From Symbiodinium natans (lineage: Eukaryota; Sar; Dinophyceae; Suessiales; Symbiodiniaceae), in contig CAJNDS010002098.1 in NCBI GenBank assembly GCA_905221605.1, forward strand, positions 297,374-361,373: a stretch of DNA of 64,000 nt, written 5' to 3'. Shown piece after piece: positions 1 through 10,602 of this stretch. The notes below the pieces were generated by a model. It did no database searches, was not told the DNA's origin, and saw only the letters and a program-made list of their open reading frames with translations. Each line of letters begins with the position of its first letter. Within the stretch, counting starts at the first letter, position 1. The position numbers and the translations under genes are program-made.

Positions 1-496
1 GGGTTGAATTCTGTGGGCTCTGGTGTTGGGGAAACGGGGCCTTTGTAGGACCCAGCTCCTTCTTTCCCACATTGGCCGTGCAGTCAGGGTGCAGTTTCTG
101 TTGTGACCGGTGGGATTAGGTGTTATCCTGGCGAACCTCCTGAACCGCTCACATAAGAAAACCTCCCTAAACTAAACCCTAAAGGCCCTAAACCCTAAAA
201 ACCCGAAAAAGAGGCCAACCTCAGCAGCCCCGGGGTGCCAGAGCCGCCCAACAGCCCAAGAACCCTTTCCCACACACCCTGTAAACCCCTGAAAACCCTT
301 AAGCCCCAAACCCTAAACGGCCCTAAACCCTAACCCGAAACCCTAAAATCCTTCACCGCGCCCAGGAAGCTCATCTTCGACCAAAGGTTCGTCCGACATC
401 GCCGGCGAGAGAGACGACGCAAGGAAGGCCAAAGCCGCCCTTTGGCGTCCGACGCAGCTTGAGCCGCATGGATGCATGCGTGCAGTTTAGGGTTTA

Positions 497-582
497 GGGG
501 GGGTCCTTATGTTAAGGGAATACTACGATTTTGTGCGTCTATAATGGGGGTCCCTGATTTTCGAAACCCCCATGTTCTCAAA
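497..582. repeat. Dispersed repeat family D, copy 1
   Basis: A degenerate copy of a roughly 90-bp repeat also present at 1648-1738 and 10898-10990. Shared blocks are GGTCCTTAT followed by a purine-rich stretch, then TTTGTG and GCGTCTATA, then GGGGTCCC and a terminal GTAAACCCCC-like block. No ORF or clear terminal inverted repeat is visible. It is probably a small non-coding mobile repeat. Confidence 0.5.
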
Positions 583-1647
583 CACTTAACGAGCCGAAGG
601 ACAAGGACTAGCTGCTACATGAAAGCAAACACCCTCGCAGAACAGGCGCCTAAGCCCTGGATCCTGGCACATGGATGGAAAATCGCGAGTGCACGATTTT
701 GAGACCCCTCACACAAACTAGGCTAGACCCGAAGCCCGAAACCCTAAACCCGAAAACCCGAAAAACCGAAAACCCGAAACCCACCTGAGGCTGGGGCCTT
801 CCTGCAGGCGCATCCTGACAGAAGCAAAGAAAAACCCAGGAGTGAGACACCCTCCGAATTGGCTGGGCAGAGATCCGAAACCCTGGGATAATCTTCGCAG
901 CTTCCCCGCGATCTCGGATGGACTTTAGAGGCCGAGATTAACAACCCCCAGAAACTCCCCATCTATCAAAGATCTTGAGCTTTAAAACCCTCAAGCTCTC
1001 AAGCTCTAAACCCAACATGTTTTAGGATTTTTAGGATTGAGGGCTTCGGCTTGGTGGGTGTGCTTATGGCTGTGCCCAACCTGCACTTTCCAGACAGGGC
1101 TTTAGCCCCCTTACGCCCCGACAGCCAATATATGACAGAGACTGGCTGAACAATTCTGCGTGCCGAGGGTTTAGGGAGTTTAGGGTTTAGGGTGATCCAT
1201 GCGGGGCGCCTCGGAGACAGACGGCTTGTCGACGTCCGCCTTCTCAGCTCTGTCACCCGGCCTCTCCTCAGGCTTGCTTTGTTCCCTGATCCCCGGACAC
1301 CCTTTTGCCCGAAACCTTGTGAAGCCCTCGGAAACCTTCGGAAACCCAAAGCCTGGTCGAGGGGTCCCAAAAAAAGGACACGCCTTCCTTCTCTGATCCG
1401 TCAATGGCATCTAGGCTATCCCTAAACCCCAAACCCTAAAGCCATGCACTTAGAGTGAGCAGTGTCCTTGTCAGGAGGCCGGTCGCGCCCTTCACGAGCC
1501 TTGGGCTTTGCCTTGGCCCGTGCAATTGTCGTTTCTCGGCTCTGCAAGGGAAAGAAGAACAGGGCTTAGGATTCAACAACCGGGTCCAAAGGATGTTAAC
1601 CGTTGCCTGTTGTGGGAAGCTATGGATGTCTTGATTGGTTTACGATA

Positions 1648-1738
1648 TTAGGGGTACCTTCTTGGGTCCTTATTATAAAGGGATCGTACTTTGTGGGCGT
1701 CTATATTAGGGGTTCCCCAATGTTCGTAAACCTCCATG
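1648..1738. repeat. Dispersed repeat family D, copy 2
   Basis: The best-preserved copy of the family. It starts at TTAGGGGTACCTTCTTGG and ends near TTCGTAAACCTCCATG. It shares the order of blocks with the copies at 497 and 10898. Confidence 0.55.
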
Positions 1739-2043
1739 TAGGCCTGGTCCATTCACGGCTTGGGGTTTCGCTGCAAACCTCGTGACATCGGGGTGCACTT
1801 CGGCGGGGTCTGCGGGACGGGGCCTTATATTCACTGAATTTTGTCCAGCTCGACGCCCGAGAGTCTCTACGAATCTCTACATCTATTTGGGGTAGAAAGA
1901 GGGGGCTTTTCTATTTTGGGAATGCCCACATCACCCCAAAGCCAAAACAGTCGCCAAGAGCGCGGCTTTGGGCCGAGCTCGCTCAGGTGGCTCCGGCTTC
2001 TGGCGGGAACAGCGCGGGAACATGGCGATTACGGAGTTTTCGA

Positions 2044-2330
2044 TACGGGGGGACAACCAAGGAAGGAAATCAACTCCCCTAATCGCCCTGAACTTATATT
2101 TCCCAGATCGAACCAAGAAACAACCAAGAACACGGATAAGAGCAACCCAGGGGGGAAGGAAAGGGGGAAGGAATCCACACCCTTACCAAACCCTAAGAAC
2201 CCAGGCACTTCTTTTTGAACTTGTGGCTTTCTGTTCAAGCCCATCTTGAGCCAAACATGATTTCCGGGTTCATTAACCCTTCCAACTCTCAACACTAACT
2301 CTTTTCTACAATACCAATTGCAGCTCCGCA
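2044..2330 (-). repeat. 3' LTR of the retroelement
   Basis: 287-bp direct repeat partner of 10603-10889. It sits immediately downstream (minus sense) of the polypurine tract. The left edge is defined by loss of identity before position 2044. Confidence 0.93.
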
Positions 2331-2338
2331 CTCCCCCT
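2331..2338 (-). promoter_or_regulatory. Polypurine tract
   Basis: On the minus strand the sequence AGGGGGAG directly precedes the TG start of the 3' LTR. This is the expected place and composition for the plus-strand DNA primer of an LTR retroelement. Confidence 0.85.
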
Positions 2339-2700
2339 GTCCTAGGATTTCCTAGGACACATTGGAGATGCAGATCTTTTGGCCAAAAACTGCCATTACG
2401 GCAGCAGCCAGCTGCTTGAAATGCAAATTGTGGTTTAACGTCTTCCAGGACGGAATTATAGCACATTGGCTAACCTACTACCCATAGAGAATCTTTTTTC
2501 ACCTTGATCCTCTCATCACTGAAGACTCCTTGGCCTTCTTCACCACAAACCGTGGTCTTCGCTACGCGAAAAGCTACTGACTCCTACTATCAGGGATTTC
2601 CATACCCTTAATAGTAACCACCACATTGTCAGCACATTGGCTGTTCCAGCGCACCGGTCTCCAGAAAGAGAAAAACCATCCCTTCATCCATACCATCCAA

Positions 2701-4548
2701 TCACTTCTTTTTCCGATTGTTGGCAATCTTGAGGTGAAGTTGCAGCAGAATATACTCCAGGTCCGAAACTGTAAGAACAGGATCCTGTATGCCCCTTTGA
2801 ATTGAGGATACCAATCCTTCTCTCTTCGCATCCTCAATCGCCTGGCAAGATTGATCCAGCTCTTCATTCGCATTGGCAGACCCTGGTGCCTCCGCATCGG
2901 ATGGACGATCCTTTTCCTCAGGATCTTGCACCATTACCACCTCTTCTTTTTTGGGACTCTGACTTTTCTCCTTCTTCTTTGTCTTTCCACCGACATTTGA
3001 CTTTGTGCGCGCTTTTGAGGCTTTTTCCACTGCAGAAACCACCACATTGGATGATGATCCACCCTTCTCAATGACCGCCGGCATCTTCTTCGGCTTTGGA
3101 ACCATGAGGGTATAAGGATCTTCGATAGCTGCAGCTTTCCTCTTCTTTTTTACCTTTTTCTTCTCCTCCTCAACGGCAACCTCCGTCTCCGAAGTCTCAA
3201 CCACTTCTTTTTCGGCAGGAATATCTTTGCTGGACTCCCCTTCTAGGGACCTCTTTTTCCCTTTTTTGGGATCCTTTTCTTCTCCCAAATTGGCTCGCTC
3301 ATACCATATCCTCAGGTCATTGACCCATTCTTCCACCTCCGCGAGCGAAACATCGTACGACTTCACTACTTCGAGAAGTTCCAGCACTGACAACATTTCA
3401 GTGGTCCACGAAACCCATACTTGATCCATGTGGTCAGCATCTCCAGTGAACTTCAGGAGTTTGAACAATGGGTCCGCCTCTGCTCGAGCCAAATCTGACT
3501 TGCCATTGGACAGAAATGAAATCGCCTCCATCAACAGTTCCGTCATCTTGGTCTCTTCGTCATAAACCATAAAATCCTCCTCATCATCATCGAACTGTTC
3601 AGGAGAGATCTCCTTTTTTCCACCATTTGCACCAGACTTTCTCCTTGGACCATCCCTTGGGGGCGTCCTTGGAGACCTTGGCCTCTGTTTTTCCAACGGA
3701 ACCTCATGTCCAAAGACACACCTGTCACCAAACCGACACTTCCCAGACCGAGCAAACTGGACGCACCTCACACCAGTTGCATCATGCGAGAACTCACAAT
3801 CCTTTCCAACGAAACATTCTCTCCCTGCCACATAGTATTTGCACCAATATGAATGTAGCACCACATCATCTTCGGAATGGATGAATTTGCAGTCGTCACC
3901 AAATTTGCAGCGATCTTTCCCCTTGCCAAACCAATAGCAGAAACCCTTCTTCCTCTTCTCCAAGCGCTCTGCCTCATACCGGTCCATAGGGCGACTGTGC
4001 TCTACATGAACATTGCCATGTACCTGGGGACTGCTCCCTTCACCCGACGTGCTATCAGTATTTGGTGCTTGGAGTACAGCTGGAAAACCTGGCCTTGGTC
4101 CTACCACCTTCATGATCGGTTTTCCGCCAACTCCTGAGCCATGCTGAGACGATCCAAAAACATTGAACATCTTCATGAAGGCCTTCCTAGCGCCAATATT
4201 CTGCACCCTTTTGATTGGACGTTTCATTGCTCCAACCTTGCATCCAGATGCATTCAAACGACGCAACCTCCTAAACCCAACTCTATGTCCCTTCTTCCAA
4301 AGAGCCATAAGAATTTTAGAGGCAGTAACATTCTCCACCTCTACCTTTTCCAATGATCCCTCACTTCCCGGAACAAGCCCATCCATATCTGAAGACCTTT
4401 CCATCTTTTTTGACACCACTTCGTCGAGGTAGTCTTCTGAGATCCAGGGAAAGTTCCCCTTAGAGGAAGGATTGTCATCATTGTTTGGTCCTTCACCAGG
4501 ATATCCTTTGGTGTTGTCAAAGATCTTACCAGTAGTGCGGTCCTGCAT
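2701..4548 (-). CDS. Retroelement ORF2: 615-aa triple-CCCH, Lys/Glu-rich protein
   Basis: The frame is open from 4674 to the TGA at 2701-2703. The first ATG is at 4546-4548, giving 615 aa. It overlaps ORF1 by up to 334 nt, in the -1 frame relative to ORF1. It may therefore be the C-terminal part of one ORF1-ORF2 polyprotein made by frameshifting or splicing, or a separate protein. Three CCCH fingers lie at about residues 203-223, 231-251 and 261-281, with C-x8-C-x5-C-x3-H spacing in fingers two and three. A helical acidic segment and several Lys clusters follow that could act as nuclear localisation signals. The protein ends in a Lys run. No enzyme motif is seen. CCCH fingers of this spacing usually bind single-stranded RNA; function here is inferred. 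Confidence 0.8.
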   Translation of the reverse strand: MQDRTTGKIFDNTKGYPGEGPNNDDNPSSKGNFPWISEDYLDEVVSKKMERSSDMDGLVPGSEGSLEKVEVENVTASKILMALWKKGHRVGFRRLRRLNASGCKVGAMKRPIKRVQNIGARKAFMKMFNVFGSSQHGSGVGGKPIMKVVGPRPGFPAVLQAPNTDSTSGEGSSPQVHGNVHVEHSRPMDRYEAERLEKRKKGFCYWFGKGKDRCKFGDDCKFIHSEDDVVLHSYWCKYYVAGRECFVGKDCEFSHDATGVRCVQFARSGKCRFGDRCVFGHEVPLEKQRPRSPRTPPRDGPRRKSGANGGKKEISPEQFDDDEEDFMVYDEETKMTELLMEAISFLSNGKSDLARAEADPLFKLLKFTGDADHMDQVWVSWTTEMLSVLELLEVVKSYDVSLAEVEEWVNDLRIWYERANLGEEKDPKKGKKRSLEGESSKDIPAEKEVVETSETEVAVEEEKKKVKKKRKAAAIEDPYTLMVPKPKKMPAVIEKGGSSSNVVVSAVEKASKARTKSNVGGKTKKKEKSQSPKKEEVVMVQDPEEKDRPSDAEAPGSANANEELDQSCQAIEDAKREGLVSSIQRGIQDPVLTVSDLEYILLQLHLKIANNRKKK

Positions 4549-7500
4549 AGAGAAATTCGAAGCCACGCGGGAGTACACTGACCACAAGAAAATCCTTGTG
4601 TCCGCCAGTCTGGATGACCCACTGGATTTCTCCTCTTCCGGAGAAACTTCTGGCGCTTTGCCTTCCCTCCAGTGTCACCGCTTGTCTCACCTCCAGCATC
4701 TTCAATGGGAATAAGGGATTCATTGTTCCCTTGATCAAGCACCGCATCCTCTAGTCCAAGAACTTCCAGCATCGCTGTCGAAGGATCCACCTCCTCATCC
4801 GCATCGTCGTCCATCCTTCTCCAGAGAGCCTCCAATTGGTCCGCACAAGTCGCCGCTTGAAGAAACTCCATCAACCGAGCCCTCCCGCGCTGCCAGAGAA
4901 ATTCTGAAACCATCACCGACCCTTGTGCTCCCAGACTCAGGAATGGGTGAACCATTTTGGCTACCCTCGCCATAAGTTCAATATGAACTTCCATGCCTGG
5001 ACTGCGACTCCAATCATAGGCAATTGCCTCCATAGCAGTACCAAACTTGTCCGTATTCTTGAATTCCCCTTCCAGACCAGGAGACAACAAGGCACCCATC
5101 ACCGAAAGAGGGTAATTCCCCACCGCCGGCAAGCACGGGTTGTCATGGAACGAATGATGCAGGTCAGTATAATATCCTTGATCTCTCCTTTGAAAAAGGA
5201 GTGTTCCAGTCCCTAGCTGGGCATTCATTTCATCCACTTGAACCATTTCAGCACATATCCTCTGTGCCAGGTGCGCCATTGCTGGCCAGACGGTACGATC
5301 GGTCAGACCGCGACGCATAACCCAATCAGTTGTTGGCGACTGGATCAGCGTTCCTGGATCATACACCATAACCATTGCACCGTCTCCCATTGACTGATCA
5401 GCATCGTCCTCCAGTGCCAGGTTCTCATCCTGTTCGCTTGCACCCTCGGATGACATGCTAATAACCAAATTTCGATCCATCTTATTGGACCCTTTTTGGC
5501 AATCTCTTTGCCCCATTGGCAACTTGCCAACTGCAACCTTCCAATAAATTCGAGTCAGAAGGCCTTTCACCAGCAATTGCTGAAGGTCACTCCTCACCGG
5601 ACCACCATCCAACATCTTCGCATCATTACCACGGAGATCATTGCTCCCGCCTTCTCCTTCTTTTTGGTCGGTCTCCTCGCCAGAAATCTGTACTGCTCCT
5701 TCCGGCGCCGTCTCCTGTCCAGCCACTTCATGCCCAGGAAGAACTTGAGCGCTTTCAGAGACATTCACCTGTCCAGCAGCACCTTGCCCAGGTAAAACCT
5801 CATCCGTGGAGCCCACCGCCAGCGAACCAACCATAACTGAACCATCCCTTGTTCTTTTTTGAGACCGTTCAGCTCGACGAGAAGGTTGTGGTAGCGAAAA
5901 AACTTGTGAAGTCACTTCTTGGCGGGTCTCCCCCCGCGACGCTTTGTCGCGCCCTTCGCCAAGGTGAACCGATTTTTTCGGCCCATCATTGGAGCCTGAA
6001 GAACCACTTTGTGGAACATTGCCACGACTCGCAGTTCTCCACGAATCCCTTTCTTGCAAAAAGAGTTCCTTCAGGCGTTGTACCGCATTGGTCTCCTCCT
6101 CGCTTGAATCGCTTGAGGAAGCGGCATACGAGACCAAAGCCTCCGCCTGGTCATCATCATCCACCACATCTGCCCACGCTCTGCTGAATGGATACGACAA
6201 ACCACCACGAGGTTTCACCGGCTCCAGTGGCTTCGGTTTTTCCACCACTTCCGCCAGTTGCACTCGTCGTTGTGACCGAGATCGTGGCACCTGTCGCACC
6301 TGTTTTTTGTCCAGCAAGGGCCTTCCCCTTCTTACAGGGTTTGATCTTGAACGATACTTTTTCGTTGGTGGATTCACCGGCGGCATTCCAACTCCCACCA
6401 ACCGCAGCTTCTGTACGCACAACGGAGACCTCTGCGCAAGCGTCCAACCATCACGGTACCTGACCTTATCAAAAAGCTCCCGATAGGAACCTCTCGGCAT
6501 AGTTTTTGCACCGGAGTCTTCAGCTTCACGCACCTGAGTGAGGGTTCGCACCGCCGCTCTTCCAGTCCCTTTGTTCCCAGAAGATTGTTGTACCCGTACA
6601 GATGCATCAGAAGGAACTGCCTTTTCCGGTCCTCCCGGTCGATATCGGACCTCACCCACCAATTGCAGAATTTTGCATGCGGTCACTTTGTTGATCCCTT
6701 TGTCAACCAAATCTTCCACAAAGATGAACTCTTGCAAGTCCGACACATTGGTCACACCAAGCGTAATCATCACCTCACTTACATAAGGGGTATACACCCA
6801 CAGGTGTGCGTTGCGAGCCATCCAGTTTTCAATCGGCTCCTCCGGATTGTGAAGCTGAGTACTAGTGGATGCAGCCACCGAATTCTTTTGCTCATCAGCT
6901 TCTACTTCATCCAGAATACCTTTTTCACCATCTTTTTGTGACACATTGGTCATTTGCAGTGCTTTTGGTGCCGAGGATGAGGAAGATTCAGCTCCCCCAC
7001 TTGCAGGTGGCTGAAAAGTGCTTCTGTCCGAGATCTCCCATCCTCTCTCCTTTTCAAACCGGACCTGATTGGCCACGTGTACCAGGTGTTTCAGGAGTGT
7101 CAGCCGCTCCTCTGACATCTCGTCGTGGGAGTACTTGCAGAAATTTGACCCTTTCCGGCAACGTCCTCTGAGGTAATAATCGAAACAGCAATGGTGGAAC
7201 CCTGCGTCCCTTAGCGCCTTCCTGGAAGCATTGTCCCAAGATTTGCCGGGCTCCCAAGTCCCTTCCAATGCTACATCATCGTTGTGAAGGTACCTGCATG
7301 CAGTCCCATATTTACAAGCACCTTGATTGTAATACAAGCACAGCCGACCTTTTGGCTCACCTGACGTAGGCTCACCCTTTGATGCACCTTTGCCAAAATT
7401 GTACTTGGCCCGGAAGGCTAAATCCTCCCGCTCCTGCTGTGCCTCATCCACTGTACCTTCCTCTGTGGGAGGGTCACCGATGTTCCCGTCCTCATCATCA

Positions 7501-10500
7501 GCTTCTTGGCTATTCTTTGGATCAGTTGACCCCCCTTCTGGCCAACCTTCACCGTACCGACGATGCTCATAGGGACACCCATCGCCATTGCGACACCTTC
7601 CCTTATTGAAGAACCTGCACAGCTTGCTGTAACCAGGTGACAACACCGTCTTTGGTGTCATGTAAGCCTTTTTGTACTGGTCAGGATCCATGTAGGCTTC
7701 CATTGGCTTGTTCTCCCTTTTGCTCATGGATTGCACTGCACCATCAAGCTCCTGCAAAAATAGCTTGGTGTCCAACCAAAGCGCGTTCCAAAACTCCTCT
7801 TCCCCTTGATCCAGCACCACTGCCACCGCATCACCCACAACTGGTCGAGAAAATCTCCTTTTCCTACGTGCCAGTTCGAAGAGCGCGTTGTGGTACTGTG
7901 TTCGGGAAAAGGTGGTTAACTCCCCCAAACCTGTGTTTTCTGTACCATCAGGCTCCCAACCATCATCTTGCAAGATGCCATACGCGCGCCGAGCTTCCGC
8001 ATTGAGGAATGCCTGATCCGCAACACACTCCTGTAAATCTTCCATCGGCCGACCTAACAGCATCCCAGTAATTTTGCCAACATAGGCTTCCTCTTCATTT
8101 CCATTCTCCAGAAGAGCTTTGTAGATCTTTTCTCCATAAAGTTGCCTTTCTTTTCGTTCTTCAGAAGACAACTCCTGTACCACAAGCTCTTCATCGGATT
8201 GCTCTTCCTCCTGTTTCCAGTCCCATTGACCGTTGGAATCTTGGTACCATTGACCAGCATACCATGAATCCGTCCACCACGTACTCCAGCCGCTGGGTTT
8301 CCACTTCCGCAGCGTCGAAGAAGAGTCCTCCACGTCCTCTTCCAAAACCAGAAAGGTGTCCAAGATTATGGTACCATCATCTTCCACTCGTTTCACTGTT
8401 CCATTGACAGTATCACCAAACTTGAACTGATATGCATTGTTCCCTTCTGCAGGAATCAATACATTCATATCCCCATGGTCCAAAAAGGCTCCATACCCAT
8501 TGATGCAGCGCACTAGACCCATGATCTCATCTCCCTCTTGATAGCAATGTGGCCCAGGTGACTCCAAGGCTCCCGCTCGGGGCACTTTCTTTACACGCTC
8601 TTCAGAAACCATCTCTGTATCATCGGCTCCTGGCGCATCCTTTGTCTTCACCTTTGGGTCACACTGCTCGTCCTGCTCCACGAGTCCCACAAGCTCATCT
8701 TTTTTGTGCTCCTGGATTTCAGGACCTCCCTTTTTCTCCGCCAACGGCTTTGCCTCATCTGCTGTAGTTCGCTCGGTGTCGACTTCCGGTGAACTTCCAG
8801 ACGGCAACGCTTCTCCCTTCATGGGAGTGGACCCATCATTGGAGTCCTTTGTCTCACCTTCTGCAGCAGGCAAATCTTCTTCCACTGCAGGGCAATTGAG
8901 TCGATCATCCACGGCAGGCACGCTTTCTTCCACCGCAGGCTCCTTTGGTTCCATGGCCTCCAAAGGAGAATTTCCACCATCATTGACCACAGCTGCCTCA
9001 TTGGCTCCGGTGTAGCCCTTGTCATTTCGTTCCTCGCTGCTAACTTCAGGTTGCACCAGTGCGTCCACCTGTGAACCTCCATCATCAGCTGCTGCGGAGA
9101 CCTGCGCCCCATTGTTGCAGTCGCCCGTGGAACGTACCACCACATGCACCTCAACCCGTGCTTCCTTCGCACTCCAGGTAATATCTGGCGCATCAACCCG
9201 CGCATCATTGGCGCTCCAGGCCTCATTTTTCAGATCATCCGTGTCTCCAGCTATTCCAGAAGCTTCTTTTTCCCCTTGAATGGCAGAATTCTTGGCACCA
9301 AACGAAGAGACCTCCTCAGTCGTAACACACAACTTTTTCTCTCCATCCTCCGAATCTCCAGGACCACCTTCCTGAACAACAGGTACCACATCCACCACTC
9401 GCTCTTCTGCAGCCGACACAGTTCCGATCACCTCATTGGGCATTTTCTCTTCTGGATCCACCAATTCCATCGCTGCCCCACCCTCAGAAAGCGCTTCTGT
9501 TTCTTCCCGATCCAGGTGTTGAGCTCCAGCGATGTTGGCTTGGTTCCCAGGAATCCCTTCCTCATCAGGAGAACCCGGGGTCGGGGCGTCACCATCAGCC
9601 CTAGGACCGCTATCCCTGATAGTAGAGGAAAAATCTTTTTCACCTAAACTATTTACACTACCCTGGAATGCCCTCGTAGACTCAGTCTTCGGAGTAGAGG
9701 ATGAAGAATCCAGTGCCGCCTCCATTTCCAGCTCATTGCCCAAAGGAGACCCAACCACCTCGTCACTCTTCACCTTTTCACCTACCACCGGCAATGTCCA
9801 CTTGGTTTCGTGCGTATCCAGGCAGTAATAATATTGTCTCCCATCTTCATGGAGGTGCAATTCCCACATTGTGCCATCACACGCTTGGATCAGATGCTCG
9901 TCTTTCCGAAAACCGTCCCTTTCAGAAACCTGTCGCATCTCGTCCTCTTCTTCTGACAGCTGTCGCAACCGTTCAGCCTCCATCTGTAGGATCTCCTCCT
10001 CCCCCATGGCGTATTCAGCAGCAGGTGCAGCTTCAAAGCCGTCCGCGCCCTTCTGTTTGTGACCGCTTCCACCACCTTGGGAACTCGAAGATGGACCCTT
10101 TTTGATCTTGTTCAACGGCCTCCTGGTCGCTTGTAGCACTTCTCCAATCAGATCGGTCTGAGACTCTTGGTCTACCATTCGACCCGAAGTCGAAGACGAC
10201 GGCTGGTACCCGTGTTTGTGTAACACTCGTAAAACAGTCACCTCCATTTCACGATCTATGCCACCAGTCGCATCCCAGTTCCTTTTTTCACCAGGCTTTG
10301 GCGGTACAGAAACAGCACGTCCTTCAGCTTCAGCATTGCTAACCATATCCCTATTGGGATTCATACCCGCATTGGGGCTTTCTGCAACCAAGGCCTCTTC
10401 CAGATGTACTTCAGCGTCGGGAATCACCTCTTCCAACACCGATCTTTCACCCAGAGACTCAGCTGCACCATTTCCAGCTCCACCATCTTGTCCACCATCC

Positions 10501-10535
10501 GAGGCAAGTTGGAGCCATCGCTTCGGGGAAGGCAT
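4341..10535 (-). CDS. Retroelement ORF1: 2064-aa WW / S1-like / triple-CCCH protein
   Basis: The start is the ATG at 10533-10535. The frame is closed by TAA at 10569-10571, so no upstream start is possible. Residues 1-660 are acidic, low-complexity and probably disordered, except for a WW domain at about 223-246 (two Trp, central YYY). About 663-727 resembles an S1/OB RNA-binding fold, and a Trp/Tyr-rich patch follows. Three CCCH zinc fingers lie at about 972-990, 1066-1084 and 1116-1137 (C-x7/8-C-x5/6-C-x3-H). A SAM-like helical block lies at about 1233-1290, then a basic region, and an unrecognised helical domain at about 1750-1910. It lacks CCHC Gag knuckles and all Pol motifs. The last ~100 residues (below about 4674) look out of frame, because the adjacent frame reads better there. 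The role is inferred to be RNA binding or Gag-like packaging. Confidence 0.85.
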   Translation of the reverse strand: MPSPKRWLQLASDGGQDGGAGNGAAESLGERSVLEEVIPDAEVHLEEALVAESPNAGMNPNRDMVSNAEAEGRAVSVPPKPGEKRNWDATGGIDREMEVTVLRVLHKHGYQPSSSTSGRMVDQESQTDLIGEVLQATRRPLNKIKKGPSSSSQGGGSGHKQKGADGFEAAPAAEYAMGEEEILQMEAERLRQLSEEEDEMRQVSERDGFRKDEHLIQACDGTMWELHLHEDGRQYYYCLDTHETKWTLPVVGEKVKSDEVVGSPLGNELEMEAALDSSSSTPKTESTRAFQGSVNSLGEKDFSSTIRDSGPRADGDAPTPGSPDEEGIPGNQANIAGAQHLDREETEALSEGGAAMELVDPEEKMPNEVIGTVSAAEERVVDVVPVVQEGGPGDSEDGEKKLCVTTEEVSSFGAKNSAIQGEKEASGIAGDTDDLKNEAWSANDARVDAPDITWSAKEARVEVHVVVRSTGDCNNGAQVSAAADDGGSQVDALVQPEVSSEERNDKGYTGANEAAVVNDGGNSPLEAMEPKEPAVEESVPAVDDRLNCPAVEEDLPAAEGETKDSNDGSTPMKGEALPSGSSPEVDTERTTADEAKPLAEKKGGPEIQEHKKDELVGLVEQDEQCDPKVKTKDAPGADDTEMVSEERVKKVPRAGALESPGPHCYQEGDEIMGLVRCINGYGAFLDHGDMNVLIPAEGNNAYQFKFGDTVNGTVKRVEDDGTIILDTFLVLEEDVEDSSSTLRKWKPSGWSTWWTDSWYAGQWYQDSNGQWDWKQEEEQSDEELVVQELSSEERKERQLYGEKIYKALLENGNEEEAYVGKITGMLLGRPMEDLQECVADQAFLNAEARRAYGILQDDGWEPDGTENTGLGELTTFSRTQYHNALFELARRKRRFSRPVVGDAVAVVLDQGEEEFWNALWLDTKLFLQELDGAVQSMSKRENKPMEAYMDPDQYKKAYMTPKTVLSPGYSKLCRFFNKGRCRNGDGCPYEHRRYGEGWPEGGSTDPKNSQEADDEDGNIGDPPTEEGTVDEAQQEREDLAFRAKYNFGKGASKGEPTSGEPKGRLCLYYNQGACKYGTACRYLHNDDVALEGTWEPGKSWDNASRKALRDAGFHHCCFDYYLRGRCRKGSNFCKYSHDEMSEERLTLLKHLVHVANQVRFEKERGWEISDRSTFQPPASGGAESSSSSAPKALQMTNVSQKDGEKGILDEVEADEQKNSVAASTSTQLHNPEEPIENWMARNAHLWVYTPYVSEVMITLGVTNVSDLQEFIFVEDLVDKGINKVTACKILQLVGEVRYRPGGPEKAVPSDASVRVQQSSGNKGTGRAAVRTLTQVREAEDSGAKTMPRGSYRELFDKVRYRDGWTLAQRSPLCVQKLRLVGVGMPPVNPPTKKYRSRSNPVRRGRPLLDKKQVRQVPRSRSQRRVQLAEVVEKPKPLEPVKPRGGLSYPFSRAWADVVDDDDQAEALVSYAASSSDSSEEETNAVQRLKELFLQERDSWRTASRGNVPQSGSSGSNDGPKKSVHLGEGRDKASRGETRQEVTSQVFSLPQPSRRAERSQKRTRDGSVMVGSLAVGSTDEVLPGQGAAGQVNVSESAQVLPGHEVAGQETAPEGAVQISGEETDQKEGEGGSNDLRGNDAKMLDGGPVRSDLQQLLVKGLLTRIYWKVAVGKLPMGQRDCQKGSNKMDRNLVISMSSEGASEQDENLALEDDADQSMGDGAMVMVYDPGTLIQSPTTDWVMRRGLTDRTVWPAMAHLAQRICAEMVQVDEMNAQLGTGTLLFQRRDQGYYTDLHHSFHDNPCLPAVGNYPLSVMGALLSPGLEGEFKNTDKFGTAMEAIAYDWSRSPGMEVHIELMARVAKMVHPFLSLGAQGSVMVSEFLWQRGRARLMEFLQAATCADQLEALWRRMDDDADEEVDPSTAMLEVLGLEDAVLDQGNNESLIPIEDAGGETSGDTGGKAKRQKFLRKRRNPVGHPDWRTQGFSCGQCTPAWLRISLCRTALLVRSLTTPKDILVKDQTMMTILPLRGTFPGSQKTTSTKWCQKRWKGLQIWMGLFREVRDHWKR

Positions 10536-10588
10536 TGCTTCTTGATCCCAAAAACCTTGAAAGAACACTTAACCGCAGGGAACCTAAT

Positions 10589-10602
10589 TTGGGCTCATAA
10601 CC
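10589..10602 (-). promoter_or_regulatory. Primer-binding site for a 5' half of tRNA(iMet)
   Basis: The plus strand reads TTGGGCTCATAACC and abuts the 5' LTR. This is the sequence of the initiator tRNA-Met anticodon arm (GGGCTCATAACC, including anticodon CAT), ending at about tRNA position 39. The element RNA is therefore complementary to an internal tRNA segment, not to its CCA 3' end. Drosophila copia is known to prime from such a half-tRNA(iMet) fragment, and the same mechanism is inferred here. Confidence 0.85.

Larger units (their letters stand above)
1..2043. other. Repeat-rich spacer, no gene recognised
   Basis: This stretch contains scattered, often degenerate CCCTAAA/TTTAGGG heptamers (for example 170-200, 300-345, 740-770, 1165-1190) and two copies of a dispersed repeat listed separately. 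Open frames here are short and built from repeat sequence. I see no convincing exon, RNA gene or promoter. Confidence 0.5.

Noticed and set aside
4405-4411. AAAAAAG slippery heptamer on the minus strand in the ORF1/ORF2 overlap
   Set aside because: Its codon phase matches the ORF2 frame, not ORF1, so it cannot shift ribosomes from ORF1 into ORF2.
2802-10545. Many plus-strand ORFs of 60-170 codons
   Set aside because: They are antisense shadows of the two retroelement ORFs and show no domains.
10589-10602. tRNA(iMet) gene
   Set aside because: Only the anticodon arm is present and it abuts the LTR, so it is a primer-binding site, not a tRNA gene.
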